A DNA stretch of 64,000 nucleotides from Hymenobacter sp. H14-R3 (lineage in GTDB: Bacteria; Bacteroidota; Bacteroidia; Cytophagales; Hymenobacteraceae), in contig NZ_JASITD010000006.1 in the NCBI RefSeq assembly GCF_030063445.1, positions 1 to 64,000 on the forward strand, in the 5' to 3' direction. The position numbers were made by a program, and so were the translations under genes. The notes beneath the pieces are model-generated. The model was given only the letters and a program-made list of their open reading frames with translations. It was not told the origin of the DNA and did not search any database. Below, one piece after another: positions 49,763-59,057 of this stretch. The number at the start of each line of letters is the position of its first letter. Position 1 is the stretch's first letter.

Positions 49763-52700
49763 CTAAATCAGCGAGCACACGTCGAGTTCAAATTCGTGCA
49801 TCTTGTCGATAAAGGTCTTAGGCTCAATTTGAAAGCGGCGCGAAAACATGTCAACTGCCAGCCGCTCGTGGGGCTCTACAAACTGAATTTCGAGCCGCTT
49901 CGAACCTTTCGAATGTTCGATGGCTTCCTGCAAGCGGTCAATCATGGGGCCGGTTACGGTGCGTAAATCCAGCTTCACGCGCACTCCTTTGCTGAGCTTG
50001 TCAGCCACCTGGGCCAGGGGCTCCATGGTTTTTATCTTCATTTCCCACTGGTCCTGGGTGCCGTAGCGCAGCTCCATTTTGCCGCGGATGTACATGGGTG
50101 GCACCTGCTCCTGGGGGTAATTTTTGGGGTTGATGAGCGCACTGAAGCGCGTGTAGTCGTCGCGAAACAGCGCCAGGTTAATGCTGGAGTCGTAGTCCTC
50201 GATGTTGAATGAGGCCATGGGCTGGCCGCTTTTGGTGGTGCGGAACACCACGCCCGTGAGCAGACCGGCCACGTTCACATCCTTGCCTTTTTGCAGCTCC
50301 AGCTTGTCGAGCGGGCAGGTGCAGTAGGCGTCGATTTCCATGCGGTAGGCGTCGAGCGGGTGGCCCGAGAGGTAAAAGCCCACCACTTCCTTTTCGCGGC
50401 GCAGCTTCTCGCTGGGGCTCCAATCGTCGAGGTCCTGCACCTTGGGCAGCGGGGCGGCCACCGCGCCAAACGCGCCGGCCCCGAAGAGGCTGTGCTGCGC
50501 CGACTCTTTAGCGGCCTGGTGCTGCTGGCCCAGCTTCATGGCCTTTTCGATGAGGTTCTGGTCGCCGGCCGGGGCGTCCATAAACTGGCGGCGGTTGTAT
50601 TTCTCGAAGCCATCGAACGCCCCGGCCTGCGCCAGGCTTTCCCAGGTTTTCTTGTTCACCGAGCGCAGGTTCACGCGCTTGGCAAAGTCGAACACGTCGG
50701 AGAAGTGGCCGCCTTTCTGGCGCTCTTCCACTAGCTCTAGTACAGCGGCTTCACCCGCGCCCTTCACGGCGGCCAGGCCAAAGCGAATCTGGTTTTCGCG
50801 AGGCACGTTGAATTTCTGCTCCGATTCGTTCACGTCGGGGCCCAGCACGGCCACACCCTGCTTGCGGGCTTCCTCAATAAAGAAGGTCACCTTCTTGATG
50901 TCACCCATGTTGTTGGTGAGCACGGCGGCCATGTACTCGGCCGGGTAGTTAGCCTTCAGATAGCCAGTCTGATACGCCACTACCGAGTAGGCGGCCGAGT
51001 GCGAGCGGTTAAATCCATACTCGGCAAACTTCTCCATTACGTCGAAGACTTCATTGGCCTTCTTCGTCGGAATTTTATGCAGCTCGGCCGCGCCCTTGAT
51101 AAACTTCTCGCGCTCCAGGGCCATCTTTTTCATGTCCTTCTTACCCATGGCGCGGCGCAGCAAGTCGGCCCCGCCGAGCGAGTAGCCGGCCAGAATCTGG
51201 GCCGTTTGCATAATCTGCTCCTGATACACCATGATGCCCTGGCTGTATTCCAGAATGGGTTTCAATAGCTCGTGCGGGTACTCCACGGGCTCGCGGCCGT
51301 GCTTGCGGTTGATGAAGTCGGGGATGAACTGCATCGGGCCGGGCCGGTACAGGGCGTTCATGGCAATCAGGTCCTCGATGTTGGTGGGCTTCAAGTCCTT
51401 GAGGTACATGCGCATACCCTCCGACTCGAACTGGAACGTGCCGATGGTGTCGCCGCGCTGGTAGAGCGCGTAGGTCTTTTCATCGTCGAGCGGAATGTTG
51501 TCGATGTCGATTTTAACGCCGTGGTTGCGCTCAATCAAGTTCATGGCATCCACGATGATGGTCAGGGTTTTGAGGCCCAGAAAGTCCATTTTGAGCATGC
51601 CGGCGCTCTCAATCACCTTGCCGTCGAACTGCGTCACGAGCAGGTCCGAGTCTTTGGAGGTCGAAACGGGGATGTACTTCGTGATGTCGTCGGGCGCGAT
51701 AATTACGCCCGCCGCGTGAATGCCGGTGTTGCGTACCGAGCCTTCGAGCAGCTCGGCCAGCGCCAGAATCTGGCCCTTGAGGTCGGTTTTGTCGGCGCGC
51801 AGGGCTTGCAGCTCGGGCACGTCGCGGAAGGCGCCGGCCAGGGTGGTGCCGGGCTTCTCGGGCACGAGCTTGGCCATCTCGTTGGCGGCGGGCAGCGGCA
51901 GCTCCATCGCCCGCGCCACGTCCTTAATACTTGACTTGGCGGCCATGGTGCCGAAGGTGATAATCTGGGCCACCTGGGTTTTGCCGTACTTACCCACCAC
52001 GTAGTCAATGACTTTCTGGCGGTTCACGTCGTCAAAGTCAATGTCGATATCGGGCATCGACACGCGCTCGGGGTTCAAAAAGCGCTCAAACAGCAGCGAG
52101 TACTTGATGGGGTCGATGTTGGTGATGCCCACGCAGTAGGCCACCGCTGAGCCCGCCGCCGAGCCCCGGCCCGGCCCCACAGCCACGCCCACCGAGCGCC
52201 CGTGGTTGATAAAATCCTGGGTAATAAGGAAATAGCCCGCAAAGCCCATCGTCTCAATAATGCGCAGCTCATAATCCAGACGCTCCTCAATCTCGGGCGT
52301 GCGCTCGGAGTAGCGGGGCGGCTTGGTCATCGTCACGGTGCCGTTGCCGGCCCCGGCGCCGAAGGCCCCCACGTAGGTCAGTTCGCGCAAAAACGCGTCG
52401 GCGGTGGCAAACTGGGGCGGCAGCGGAAAGTTGGGGAGCAGAATGTCGCGCGCCAGCTTGGGCGGCGTCACCTTATCCACAATTTCGTTGGTGTTATCCA
52501 CACTTTCGGGCACGTCGATGAACAAGGCGTTCATCTGCTCCTGGGTCTTGAAAAAGAACTGGTCGTTGGCGAAGCCGAAGCGGCGCTTGCGCTGCTTGGG
52601 CGGCTTTTGCAGCTCCTCATCAATGCGCGAGAGCATGCGGCGGGCGTGCTCGTCGTTGCCGTGGTCGGCGCGCAGCTTGTCGAGCGTGTTGTAGTGCACG

Positions 52701-53479
52701 CGCTGGTCGGCGGTGAGAATAGTGTAGTAGTTCGTCTCGAAATCGCCGACCGGGATGCTGCGCTCCTCGGCCGTGTTTACGCACAGTAGCAGGTCGTGAG
52801 GCGCGTAGTCGTCCTGGTTTACGTAGTGCGAGTCGTTGGTGCAGATAACCTTGACGTTGTGCTTCTTAGCCAGGCCCAGCAGCACCTGGTTCACGTCTTC
52901 CTGGCTTTTGCCGGTGCCGTCGAAGTTCATGAGCCCGTGGCGCTGAATCTCGATGTAGTAGTCGTCGCCAAACACGTCGAGCCACCACTTCAGCAGCTCC
53001 TCGGCCCGGTGCTCGCTCTCGAACAGGATGGCCTGCGGAATCTCGGCCCCGATGCAGCAGCTGGTAGCAATAAGACCCTCGTGGTACTTGAGAATCAGTT
53101 CTTTATCGATGCGTGGAAACTTGGAGTACACGCCCTCGATAAAGCTCATGGAGCTGAGCTTGCTCAGGTTGTGGTAGCCGGCCTGGTCCTTGGCCAGCAG
53201 CAGCTGGTGGTAGCGGTTGTCCTTCTCGCCCTTCTCGCGCAGAAACGTCTTCTTATGGCGGTCGGCCACCATGTAAAACTCGGAGCCGATGATGGGCTTC
53301 ACGTTGTACTTATTGGCCTCGGCCACGAAGTTGAACGCCCCAAACATATTGCCATGGTCGGTGAGGGCCACGGCGGGCATACCGTCGGCCTGCGCCTTTT
53401 TCATGAGCCCCGAGATGCTGGACTGGCCGTCGAGCAGCGAGTACTGGGTGTGCGAGTGGAGGTGCGAGAACGTAGGCAT
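49763..53479 (-). CDS. dnaE: DNA polymerase III subunit alpha
   Basis: Encodes 1238 aa. It starts with a PHP domain (HLHSHTQYSLLDGQSSI) and continues with the polymerase core, whose catalytic motif is PDIDIDFDDVNR and whose finger region includes GPGRGSAAGSAVAYCVGI and RAMGKKDMKKMALEREKFIK. A helix-hairpin-helix and an OB domain (VNVAGLLTGVVFRTTKSG) follow. The single chain replicates the chromosome with the beta clamp. No intein or insertion is apparent. The length fits the Bacteroidota form. Confidence 0.98.
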   Translation of the reverse strand: MPTFSHLHSHTQYSLLDGQSSISGLMKKAQADGMPAVALTDHGNMFGAFNFVAEANKYNVKPIIGSEFYMVADRHKKTFLREKGEKDNRYHQLLLAKDQAGYHNLSKLSSMSFIEGVYSKFPRIDKELILKYHEGLIATSCCIGAEIPQAILFESEHRAEELLKWWLDVFGDDYYIEIQRHGLMNFDGTGKSQEDVNQVLLGLAKKHNVKVICTNDSHYVNQDDYAPHDLLLCVNTAEERSIPVGDFETNYYTILTADQRVHYNTLDKLRADHGNDEHARRMLSRIDEELQKPPKQRKRRFGFANDQFFFKTQEQMNALFIDVPESVDNTNEIVDKVTPPKLARDILLPNFPLPPQFATADAFLRELTYVGAFGAGAGNGTVTMTKPPRYSERTPEIEERLDYELRIIETMGFAGYFLITQDFINHGRSVGVAVGPGRGSAAGSAVAYCVGITNIDPIKYSLLFERFLNPERVSMPDIDIDFDDVNRQKVIDYVVGKYGKTQVAQIITFGTMAAKSSIKDVARAMELPLPAANEMAKLVPEKPGTTLAGAFRDVPELQALRADKTDLKGQILALAELLEGSVRNTGIHAAGVIIAPDDITKYIPVSTSKDSDLLVTQFDGKVIESAGMLKMDFLGLKTLTIIVDAMNLIERNHGVKIDIDNIPLDDEKTYALYQRGDTIGTFQFESEGMRMYLKDLKPTNIEDLIAMNALYRPGPMQFIPDFINRKHGREPVEYPHELLKPILEYSQGIMVYQEQIMQTAQILAGYSLGGADLLRRAMGKKDMKKMALEREKFIKGAAELHKIPTKKANEVFDVMEKFAEYGFNRSHSAAYSVVAYQTGYLKANYPAEYMAAVLTNNMGDIKKVTFFIEEARKQGVAVLGPDVNESEQKFNVPRENQIRFGLAAVKGAGEAAVLELVEERQKGGHFSDVFDFAKRVNLRSVNKKTWESLAQAGAFDGFEKYNRRQFMDAPAGDQNLIEKAMKLGQQHQAAKESAQHSLFGAGAFGAVAAPLPKVQDLDDWSPSEKLRREKEVVGFYLSGHPLDAYRMEIDAYCTCPLDKLELQKGKDVNVAGLLTGVVFRTTKSGQPMASFNIEDYDSSINLALFRDDYTRFSALINPKNYPQEQVPPMYIRGKMELRYGTQDQWEMKIKTMEPLAQVADKLSKGVRVKLDLRTVTGPMIDRLQEAIEHSKGSKRLEIQFVEPHERLAVDMFSRRFQIEPKTFIDKMHEFELDVCSLI

Positions 53480-53839
53480 AGCAGAAGTAGTTTAGAGGCG
53501 CGAGCAAGTGCTGAATACCAGGGAGTAAGTATTTTTCATCGAAAGCTCACGCTTTTCCCTGACCCTAAAGTTACCGACTGGCGGGGGTTAGCGGTGCGTT
53601 TTGGTTGAGGTGAATGAGTTTTTTAACTGAAAGTGAGGTCGGTATTTTCAACCACCGTCGAACCGTGAAGTAACGCCTGAGGTTACCTTGCCACAATGGG
53701 CCACATAGGCCCGCCGCCAGGGCTGCGTACAGTTCCTTTTTGCTGCCTGCTGCGCCTGCTTTTGCCGGGGCTCCCAGTTGTTGGGAGCCAGGGCGGGCTG
53801 CCCGCCGGGGGTAGCGCTTCTCCCGCCGAAGCTCACTCT

Positions 53840-54910
53840 ATGAAATTATTGGCCGTTTCCACTGACCCGGTTTATACCCGGTCGGCCACCCCTTCCAAGC
53901 TGGATGCTTGGTTCAGCCGCTACCTGCAAGACGAGCGCGACCTGCCCTTCGTGTACCTCATGCTGAAGATAACGGCTACCATGCTGCCGCTGGCGGCGCT
54001 GCTGTTTGCACCCGCCCTGCGCGGCGACGCGTGGTGGTGGGCCATCTTCGGCCTGTTTTTTTACTTCAGCAATGCCCGCTTCAAGGGTCCGTTTGGGCTG
54101 ATGCTGCACTGCACCAGCCACCGGGTGCTTTTCAAGAAGAAATACGGCTGGATGAATAACTACATTCCGTGGGTGCTGGGGCCGCTGTTTGGGCAAACGC
54201 CCGAGTCGTACTTCACCCACCACATGGGTATGCACCACCCCGAGAACAACCTGCCGGACGATGAAAGCTCGACCATGTTCTACCAGCGCGACTCAGTGCG
54301 CGGGTTTTTGCGTTACCTCGGCGATTTTCTGGCGGTGGGCGTGCCGCGCCTAGTGGTTTACTTGTCGCGCCGCAATAAAGCCACCCTGCGCTATCGCTTG
54401 CTGCGTGGTGAGGTGGTGTACTTCGTGGTGACGGTGGCCCTGTGCTTCGTGAACCTGCCGGCCGCGCTGGCCGTGTTCGTGGTGCCGTTTGTGCTCTCGC
54501 GCGTTATTATGATGCTGGGCAACTGGGCGCAGCACGCTTTTATTGATGCCAATAGCCCCGAAAATTGCTACCGCAACAGCGTAACCTGCATCAACACCCC
54601 CTACAACCACAAGTGCTGGAACGATGGCTACCACATCAGCCACCACCTCAAGCCTGCCCTGCACTGGAGCGACCACCCGGCACACTTCCGTAATAACTTA
54701 ACGCAATATGCTGATAATGAGGCAATTGTGTTTGATGGTATTCACTTCCTGCACATCTTCTTCTTCCTCATGGCCAAGCGCTACGACCTGCTGGCCCGCC
54801 ACTTCGTGCTACTCGACGGCACGGCGCGTACGGAGCTGGAAGTGACCGACTTACTGCGCAGTCGCACCCGGCGCATCAGCCGCGAGGCGCTACTGCCGCA
54901 GCTGGCGTAA
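53840..54910 (+). CDS. Membrane fatty-acid desaturase
   Basis: Encodes about 356 aa. Three histidine boxes are visible: HCTSH (HxxxH), HHMGMHH and HISHH, which bind the di-iron centre. Hydrophobic segments (LMLKITATMLPLAALLFAP, VVYFVVTVALCFVNLPAAL) embed it in the inner membrane. It inserts double bonds into acyl chains with O2. The start at 53840 was chosen because the upstream frame to 53696 is Gly/Pro-rich and has no family counterpart. Downstream lies a palindromic repeat block. Confidence 0.9.
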   Translation: MKLLAVSTDPVYTRSATPSKLDAWFSRYLQDERDLPFVYLMLKITATMLPLAALLFAPALRGDAWWWAIFGLFFYFSNARFKGPFGLMLHCTSHRVLFKKKYGWMNNYIPWVLGPLFGQTPESYFTHHMGMHHPENNLPDDESSTMFYQRDSVRGFLRYLGDFLAVGVPRLVVYLSRRNKATLRYRLLRGEVVYFVVTVALCFVNLPAALAVFVVPFVLSRVIMMLGNWAQHAFIDANSPENCYRNSVTCINTPYNHKCWNDGYHISHHLKPALHWSDHPAHFRNNLTQYADNEAIVFDGIHFLHIFFFLMAKRYDLLARHFVLLDGTARTELEVTDLLRSRTRRISREALLPQLA

Positions 54911-54916
54911 AGCATG

Positions 54917-55076
54917 TAGCGTGGACTATGTGAGTCCGCGCGTGGGAGCGTTGAACAACGACCCTACGTGCGGACGCGCTGAGTCCATGCTACTTGGCAT
55001 GCTGTCCAACCTGGTGCCGAAGTGCCTGAGAGTAATGTTCAACGACCCCACGCGCGGACTCACAGAGCCCGCGCTA
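54917..55076. repeat. Large imperfect inverted repeat, CGTGGACTC family
   Basis: 54917-54956 (TAGCGTGGACTATGTGAGTC onward) pairs imperfectly with 55037-55076. The inner arms include GCGGACGCGCTGAGTCC. It shares its core with 18258-18315. It lies between convergent genes, ending at the phosphatase stop codon. Confidence 0.75.
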
Positions 55077-55077
55077 C

Positions 55078-55755
55078 CTACTTATCGTGGCGCTTGCCTG
55101 GGCGGCGCAGGCGCCAGCTGTGCCAGGGCTGGGGGTGCTGGTCGAGGTAGGGCAGGAGCCAGTGGAGCACAGCCAGCGTGACCAGCGTACCCAGCACGGA
55201 ACCGGCAAACACGTCTTCCACGAAGTGCTGGGCCAGGTACACGCGCGAGTAGGCAGTGAGCACGGCCAGCGCCAGGAAGGCGTAGCCCCAGCGCTTGTCT
55301 TTCACCAGCAGTGTGAGCAGTAAGAACACCGAAAACGCCGACGTGGAGTGGCCCGAGGGAAAGCTCTTGAGCGTGCCCATTACTACGCCCTCCACCACGT
55401 GCAGGGGCGGAAAGCCGTGATGCTCCTTAAAGTAGGGAAACGGCCGCGGGTGGCCCGTGAAAATCAGCTGCTTCCCGATTTGGGCGGCCAGCGAGGTGGC
55501 GGCGAAGCACGCGAAGCTCACTAGTGCCCAGCGGAAGCGCACAAACAGCAGCCCCAGCGTAACGAGCACGTAGAACAGGCCGTCGCCCACGTTGGTGAAG
55601 GGCCGGAAAAACTGGTCGAAAAACGGCGTGTGGTGACCATTCACGAAGAAGAAGGCCTCGTGCTTGGGCGTGGCCAGTAGCACGGTGCCCACCAAAAGCA
55701 GCAACACGGTGAAAGGAAGCAAAAACGTGCGGGTTTGCCGGAGCAGATGCAGCAT
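55078..55755 (-). CDS. PAP2-family phosphatase
   Basis: Encodes 225 aa with six membrane segments. Phosphatase motifs are KQLIFTGHPRP (KxxxxxxRP), PSGHS and SRVYLAQHFVED (SRxxxxxHxxxD). It removes phosphate from lipid substrates such as undecaprenyl pyrophosphate or phosphatidic acid at the membrane. The start at 55755 was chosen because the first helix begins there. The frame stays open to 56871, antisense to the aminopeptidase gene, but that extension is not protein-like. Confidence 0.92.
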   Translation of the reverse strand: MLHLLRQTRTFLLPFTVLLLLVGTVLLATPKHEAFFFVNGHHTPFFDQFFRPFTNVGDGLFYVLVTLGLLFVRFRWALVSFACFAATSLAAQIGKQLIFTGHPRPFPYFKEHHGFPPLHVVEGVVMGTLKSFPSGHSTSAFSVFLLLTLLVKDKRWGYAFLALAVLTAYSRVYLAQHFVEDVFAGSVLGTLVTLAVLHWLLPYLDQHPQPWHSWRLRRPGKRHDK

Positions 55756-55765
55756 AAAGGAATGT

Positions 55766-55843
55766 GCGGTAAGCTTCAGCTTGCCGTTGGTAGAAAACAG
55801 GACAAGCCGCCGCGCTGTCAAACGGCAAGCTAAAGCCTGCCGC
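55766..55843. repeat. Inverted repeat GCGGTAAGCTTCAGCTTGCCG family
   Basis: 55766-55788 pairs imperfectly with 55821-55843. It is related to the copy at 41853-41918. It lies in the divergent region between phosphatase and aminopeptidase genes. Confidence 0.75.
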
Positions 55844-55920
55844 GCTGCAAAACTACCGCCGGGCGCGGGGTAAAGCAGGCCGTAACTTGCGCCTCTAACC
55901 CGTTTTCCCCGTCTCTTCGT

Positions 55921-57210
55921 ATGCGCTACGGTCCCATTGCCCCCGAGCTGTTTGTTGAAAACCGCCGCCGCTTTTGCGAGCTGCTGCCGCCGCAGTCGCT
56001 GGCTATTTTCAACGCCAACGATATTTTGCCCACCAACGCCGACGGCACGCTGGCCCTCAAGCAAAATACCGACATCTTTTACCTGAGCGGCGTCGACCAG
56101 GAGGAAAGCATCCTGGTCATCTGCCCCGACGCGGCCCTGCCCAAGCACCGCGAAATCCTGTTTTTGAAGGAAACCTCCGACCATATTCTGGTGTGGGAAG
56201 GCTACAAGCTGACAAAGGATGAGGCCAAAGCCGTGTCGGGCGTGCCCACCATTATGTGGCTCGATGCGTTTCCGGCCGTACTGGCGGCCCTTATGAACGA
56301 GGCCGAGTATGTGTACCTCAACTCGAACGAGCACATTCGCTCGGTGGTGGAGGTGCAAACCCGCGACGCCCGCTTCATCCAGGACTTGCAGCGCCGCTAC
56401 CCGCTGCACCAGTACCGCCGCGCCGCCAAGCTCACGCACCAGCTGCGCGCCATCAAGAGCCCCGAGGAAATCCGGCTGATGCGCCGCGCCGCCGAAATTA
56501 CGGGCAACGCCCTGCGGCGGGTGCTGGGCTTTGTGCAGCCCGGTGTGTGGGAGTTTGAGATTGAGGCCGAGATTTTGCACGAGTTTGTGCGCGCGGGCTC
56601 GCGCGGGCCGGCCTACACCAGCATCATCGGCAGCGGCGAAAGCGCCACCATTCTGCACTACATCAGCAACGACCGTCAGTGCCAGGCCGGCGACGTGCTG
56701 CTCATGGACTTCGGCGCCGAGTACGCCAACTACGCCGCCGACCTCTCGCGCAGCATCCCGGTATCGGGCACCTACAGCCCGCGTCAGCGACAGGTGTACG
56801 AGGCCGTGCTGCGGGTGTTCAAGTACGCCCAAACCCAGTTGGTAGTCGGCAACAACATTGAAGCCTACCACAAAGCCGTGGGCGTGGCCATGGAGCAGGA
56901 GCTCATCCAGCTCGACCTACTCAGCGCCAGCGACGTCAAAAACCAGGACCCCGACGCGCCGCTCTATAAAAAGTACTTCCCCCACGGCACCAGCCACTAC
57001 CTGGGCCTCGACGTACACGACGTGGGCAACAAGTACCGCAAGTTCGAGGCTGGTATGGTATATACCATTGAGCCAGGCATTTACATCCGCGAGGAGAAGC
57101 TGGGTATCCGCCTCGAAAACGACTTCCTGCTCACCGCCACTGGCAACGAGGACCTCATGGCAGATATCCCGCTGGAACTGGCTGATATTGAGCGCTTAAT
57201 GAAGAAGTAA
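55921..57210 (+). CDS. pepP: Xaa-Pro aminopeptidase (M24, PepP type)
   Basis: Encodes 429 aa. The N-terminal creatinase-like domain (residues 1-175) is followed by the pita-bread M24 domain. Metal ligands are the Asp residues in LLMDFGAEYANYAADLSRSIP, the His in HGTSHYLGLDVHD, and the Glu residues in YTIEPGIYIR and GIRLENDFLL. It removes N-terminal residues preceding proline, using Mn2+ or similar. The gene is convergent with an exported methyltransferase gene, with a strong palindrome between them. Start ATG at 55921 fits the family. Confidence 0.94.
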   Translation: MRYGPIAPELFVENRRRFCELLPPQSLAIFNANDILPTNADGTLALKQNTDIFYLSGVDQEESILVICPDAALPKHREILFLKETSDHILVWEGYKLTKDEAKAVSGVPTIMWLDAFPAVLAALMNEAEYVYLNSNEHIRSVVEVQTRDARFIQDLQRRYPLHQYRRAAKLTHQLRAIKSPEEIRLMRRAAEITGNALRRVLGFVQPGVWEFEIEAEILHEFVRAGSRGPAYTSIIGSGESATILHYISNDRQCQAGDVLLMDFGAEYANYAADLSRSIPVSGTYSPRQRQVYEAVLRVFKYAQTQLVVGNNIEAYHKAVGVAMEQELIQLDLLSASDVKNQDPDAPLYKKYFPHGTSHYLGLDVHDVGNKYRKFEAGMVYTIEPGIYIREEKLGIRLENDFLLTATGNEDLMADIPLELADIERLMKK

Positions 57211-57227
57211 TTCCTGGTCGAAAGCAA

Positions 57228-57321
57228 AAAGAACGTCCTGTTGAACGCAGTGAAGCAGCTCTACCGCATCGTTTTGATAATGCGGTAGAGCTGCTTCACT
57301 GCGTTCAGCAGGACGTTCTTT
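57228..57321. repeat. 42-bp inverted repeat between pepP and methyltransferase
   Basis: 57228-57269 (AAAGAACGTCCTGTTGAACG onward) pairs with 57280-57321, one mismatch, around a 10-base loop. GAACGCAGTGAAGC recalls the REP core. It could terminate both convergent genes. Confidence 0.88.
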
Positions 57322-57341
57322 ATTTGGGCCTTATGCGGCCG

Positions 57342-58127
57342 CTACTTAGGCCGGCGAAACAGCAGCAAATGCTGCTGCGGCAGCGTCTCCTTCACCTCCA
57401 CAAACTCCAGCCCGATGGCCTTCATCTCCTTTTTGGCTTGCGCAACGGTCATTTTGTGAATCTCCTTGATGGGCACGTTGGGGTCTTCGGCGCGGTACTC
57501 TACCAGCGCCAGCCGCCCGGTGCCCGGCCGCAGCGCCTGCCGGATGGCCAGGCCCATCTCGCGCGGGTGGTCAAACTCGTGGTAGGCGTCCACGATGAGC
57601 ACTACATCTACCTGGCCGGCGGGCAGGTGCGGGTCGGCGGTGGTGCCCAGCACGGGCTGCACGTTGCGCAGGCCGTTGCGGGCCTGGCGCTGCTTGAGCT
57701 CGGCTATCATTTCGGGCTGAATATCAACGGCCAGCACGCGGCCCTTGGGTACCAGCGGGGCCAGCCGAAACGAGAAAAAGCCCGTGCCCGCACCAATGTC
57801 AGCCACGGTGTCGGTGGGCTTGAGGTGCAGTTCTTTCAGCAGGGTCTCGGTACCCTCTTCCTGGCTGCGGTCGTCGCGCTCCAGCCAGCTAGCGCCCTCG
57901 TGGCCCATTACGTGGGCTATCTGGCGGCCCTGGTAGTAGCGGGCAATGCCGTTGGGGTCGCGCGGAGGCCGGCTCTGGTAGCCCACCGAGTCAGGCGGGC
58001 CCGGGGCGATGGTGGCTGCCCGCAGCCCCGCCCGGTTGGCTATGCTCGACTCCATGGGTAGCTGGGTGCAGGCGGCGCTTACTGCTACCGTGCCTATGCT
58101 CAGCCACAACACAACGATATTCTTCAT
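57342..58127 (-). CDS. Exported lipoprotein with class I SAM methyltransferase domain
   Basis: Encodes about 261 aa. The signal peptide with lipobox VSAAC (Cys20) is followed by a 60-residue linker, then a SAM-binding fold with motif I (TVADIGAGTGFFSFRLA, about residue 110), motif II (RVLAVDIQPEMI) and motif III (VDVVLIVDAYHEFDHP). SAM is not known to be present outside the cytoplasm, so the combination is unusual. Either the N-terminus is not processed as a lipoprotein signal or the protein works with another source of SAM. The ATG at 58127 was used. The TTG nine bases upstream is less likely. Not to be confused with the NodS-like gene at 358. Confidence 0.85.
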   Translation of the reverse strand: MKNIVVLWLSIGTVAVSAACTQLPMESSIANRAGLRAATIAPGPPDSVGYQSRPPRDPNGIARYYQGRQIAHVMGHEGASWLERDDRSQEEGTETLLKELHLKPTDTVADIGAGTGFFSFRLAPLVPKGRVLAVDIQPEMIAELKQRQARNGLRNVQPVLGTTADPHLPAGQVDVVLIVDAYHEFDHPREMGLAIRQALRPGTGRLALVEYRAEDPNVPIKEIHKMTVAQAKKEMKAIGLEFVEVKETLPQQHLLLFRRPK

Positions 58128-58335
58128 AAACGGCAAAATCAGTCCTACTTGAAACCAGCTTTTTCTACCCAGAACAACAACTCAGTAGGGGCGGGCGTTC
58201 AGCAAAATAGGGGTGAAGCTACGAACCCAGGCTACTTGTCATAACCAAAAAAAGCACTTTAGCAAGTAGCTAAAATTTTCTTCCTAACGTAACCGGACCA
58301 CAATTCTTTCATTAACCCCCTCCGTTTTTCGCCTT

Positions 58336-58941
58336 ATGCAAAACCTGACCTCTACTCTGGGCCGCCTCACGGTAGTCCTCGCCGGTGCCCTCGCCCTGGG
58401 CTCGTGCAGCCGCGCTGAGTATGCCTTCTTACCCAAGTCTGCCTCGTACCTAGGCACCACCACGGCAGCTCCCAAAGCCCGCCGCGTAGCCGCCGCGCCG
58501 GCCGTAGCCGTAGCCCCCACTGCCGAGGTAGTAGCTACTACGCCCGAAGCCCCTTTTGCCACCGCGCCAGTCGCCGTAGCCGCTCCAATAGCTATTGCCC
58601 CAGTTGCTGCTAAGCCAGCGGCTACCAAGCCCCGGGCCGCGGTAGCAGGTGCTACCATTGCCACTGCTTCGGCCCCCGCCGCTGCCCCGCAAAAGCCTAC
58701 CTTGGTGCAGCGCATGGCCTTGGCCAAGGTCACCAAGAAAATGGATAAGCTGATGGCCAAGTCGCAGTTCAAAAAGGGCGATAACACGGCCAGTACGTCG
58801 CGCATTGATGGCAACCTGCGCACTGGTATCATCTTGCTGCTCATTGGCTTGCTTGTGGGCCTGCTCAACGGCCTGATTGGTACCATCATCGCCATCATCG
58901 GCGTGGTATTCATCGTGCTCTGGCTGCTCGATGCGCTATAA
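58336..58941 (+). CDS. Ala/Pro-rich lipoprotein with C-terminal membrane hairpin
   Basis: Encodes 201 aa. The lipobox LGSC gives lipidated Cys24. The middle (about 45-130) is an Ala/Pro/Val low-complexity linker, then a short basic helix (LVQRMALAKVTKKMDKLM), then a strongly hydrophobic hairpin (IILLLIGLLVGLLNGLIG, TIIAIIGVVFIVLWLL). It could bridge the periplasm between a lipid anchor and a membrane. The composition is unlike an enzyme. No family is recognised. The terminator at 58963-59013 follows. Confidence 0.75.
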   Translation: MQNLTSTLGRLTVVLAGALALGSCSRAEYAFLPKSASYLGTTTAAPKARRVAAAPAVAVAPTAEVVATTPEAPFATAPVAVAAPIAIAPVAAKPAATKPRAAVAGATIATASAPAAAPQKPTLVQRMALAKVTKKMDKLMAKSQFKKGDNTASTSRIDGNLRTGIILLLIGLLVGLLNGLIGTIIAIIGVVFIVLWLLDAL

Positions 58942-58962
58942 GCCGCTGCATCTAACCTAGTT

Positions 58963-59013
58963 AAAAAGAAAAATCCCCCACTGCGCCAGCGCGGTGGGGG
59001 ATTTTTCTTTTTA
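58963..59013. terminator. Bidirectional terminator between lipoprotein and priA
   Basis: AAATCCCCCACTGCGC and GCGCGGTGGGGGATTT form a strong stem with T-runs at both ends. Confidence 0.93.
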
Positions 59014-59057
59014 TTAAAGCGCCTGCTGGTTAGCGGCAGTCCAGCAGCCCTGGGCAG

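Noticed and set aside
55756..56871. Extension of the phosphatase frame into a 597-residue minus-strand protein
   Set aside because: The extra part is antisense to the aminopeptidase gene, has skewed composition and no motif. The ATG at 55755 starts the first membrane helix.
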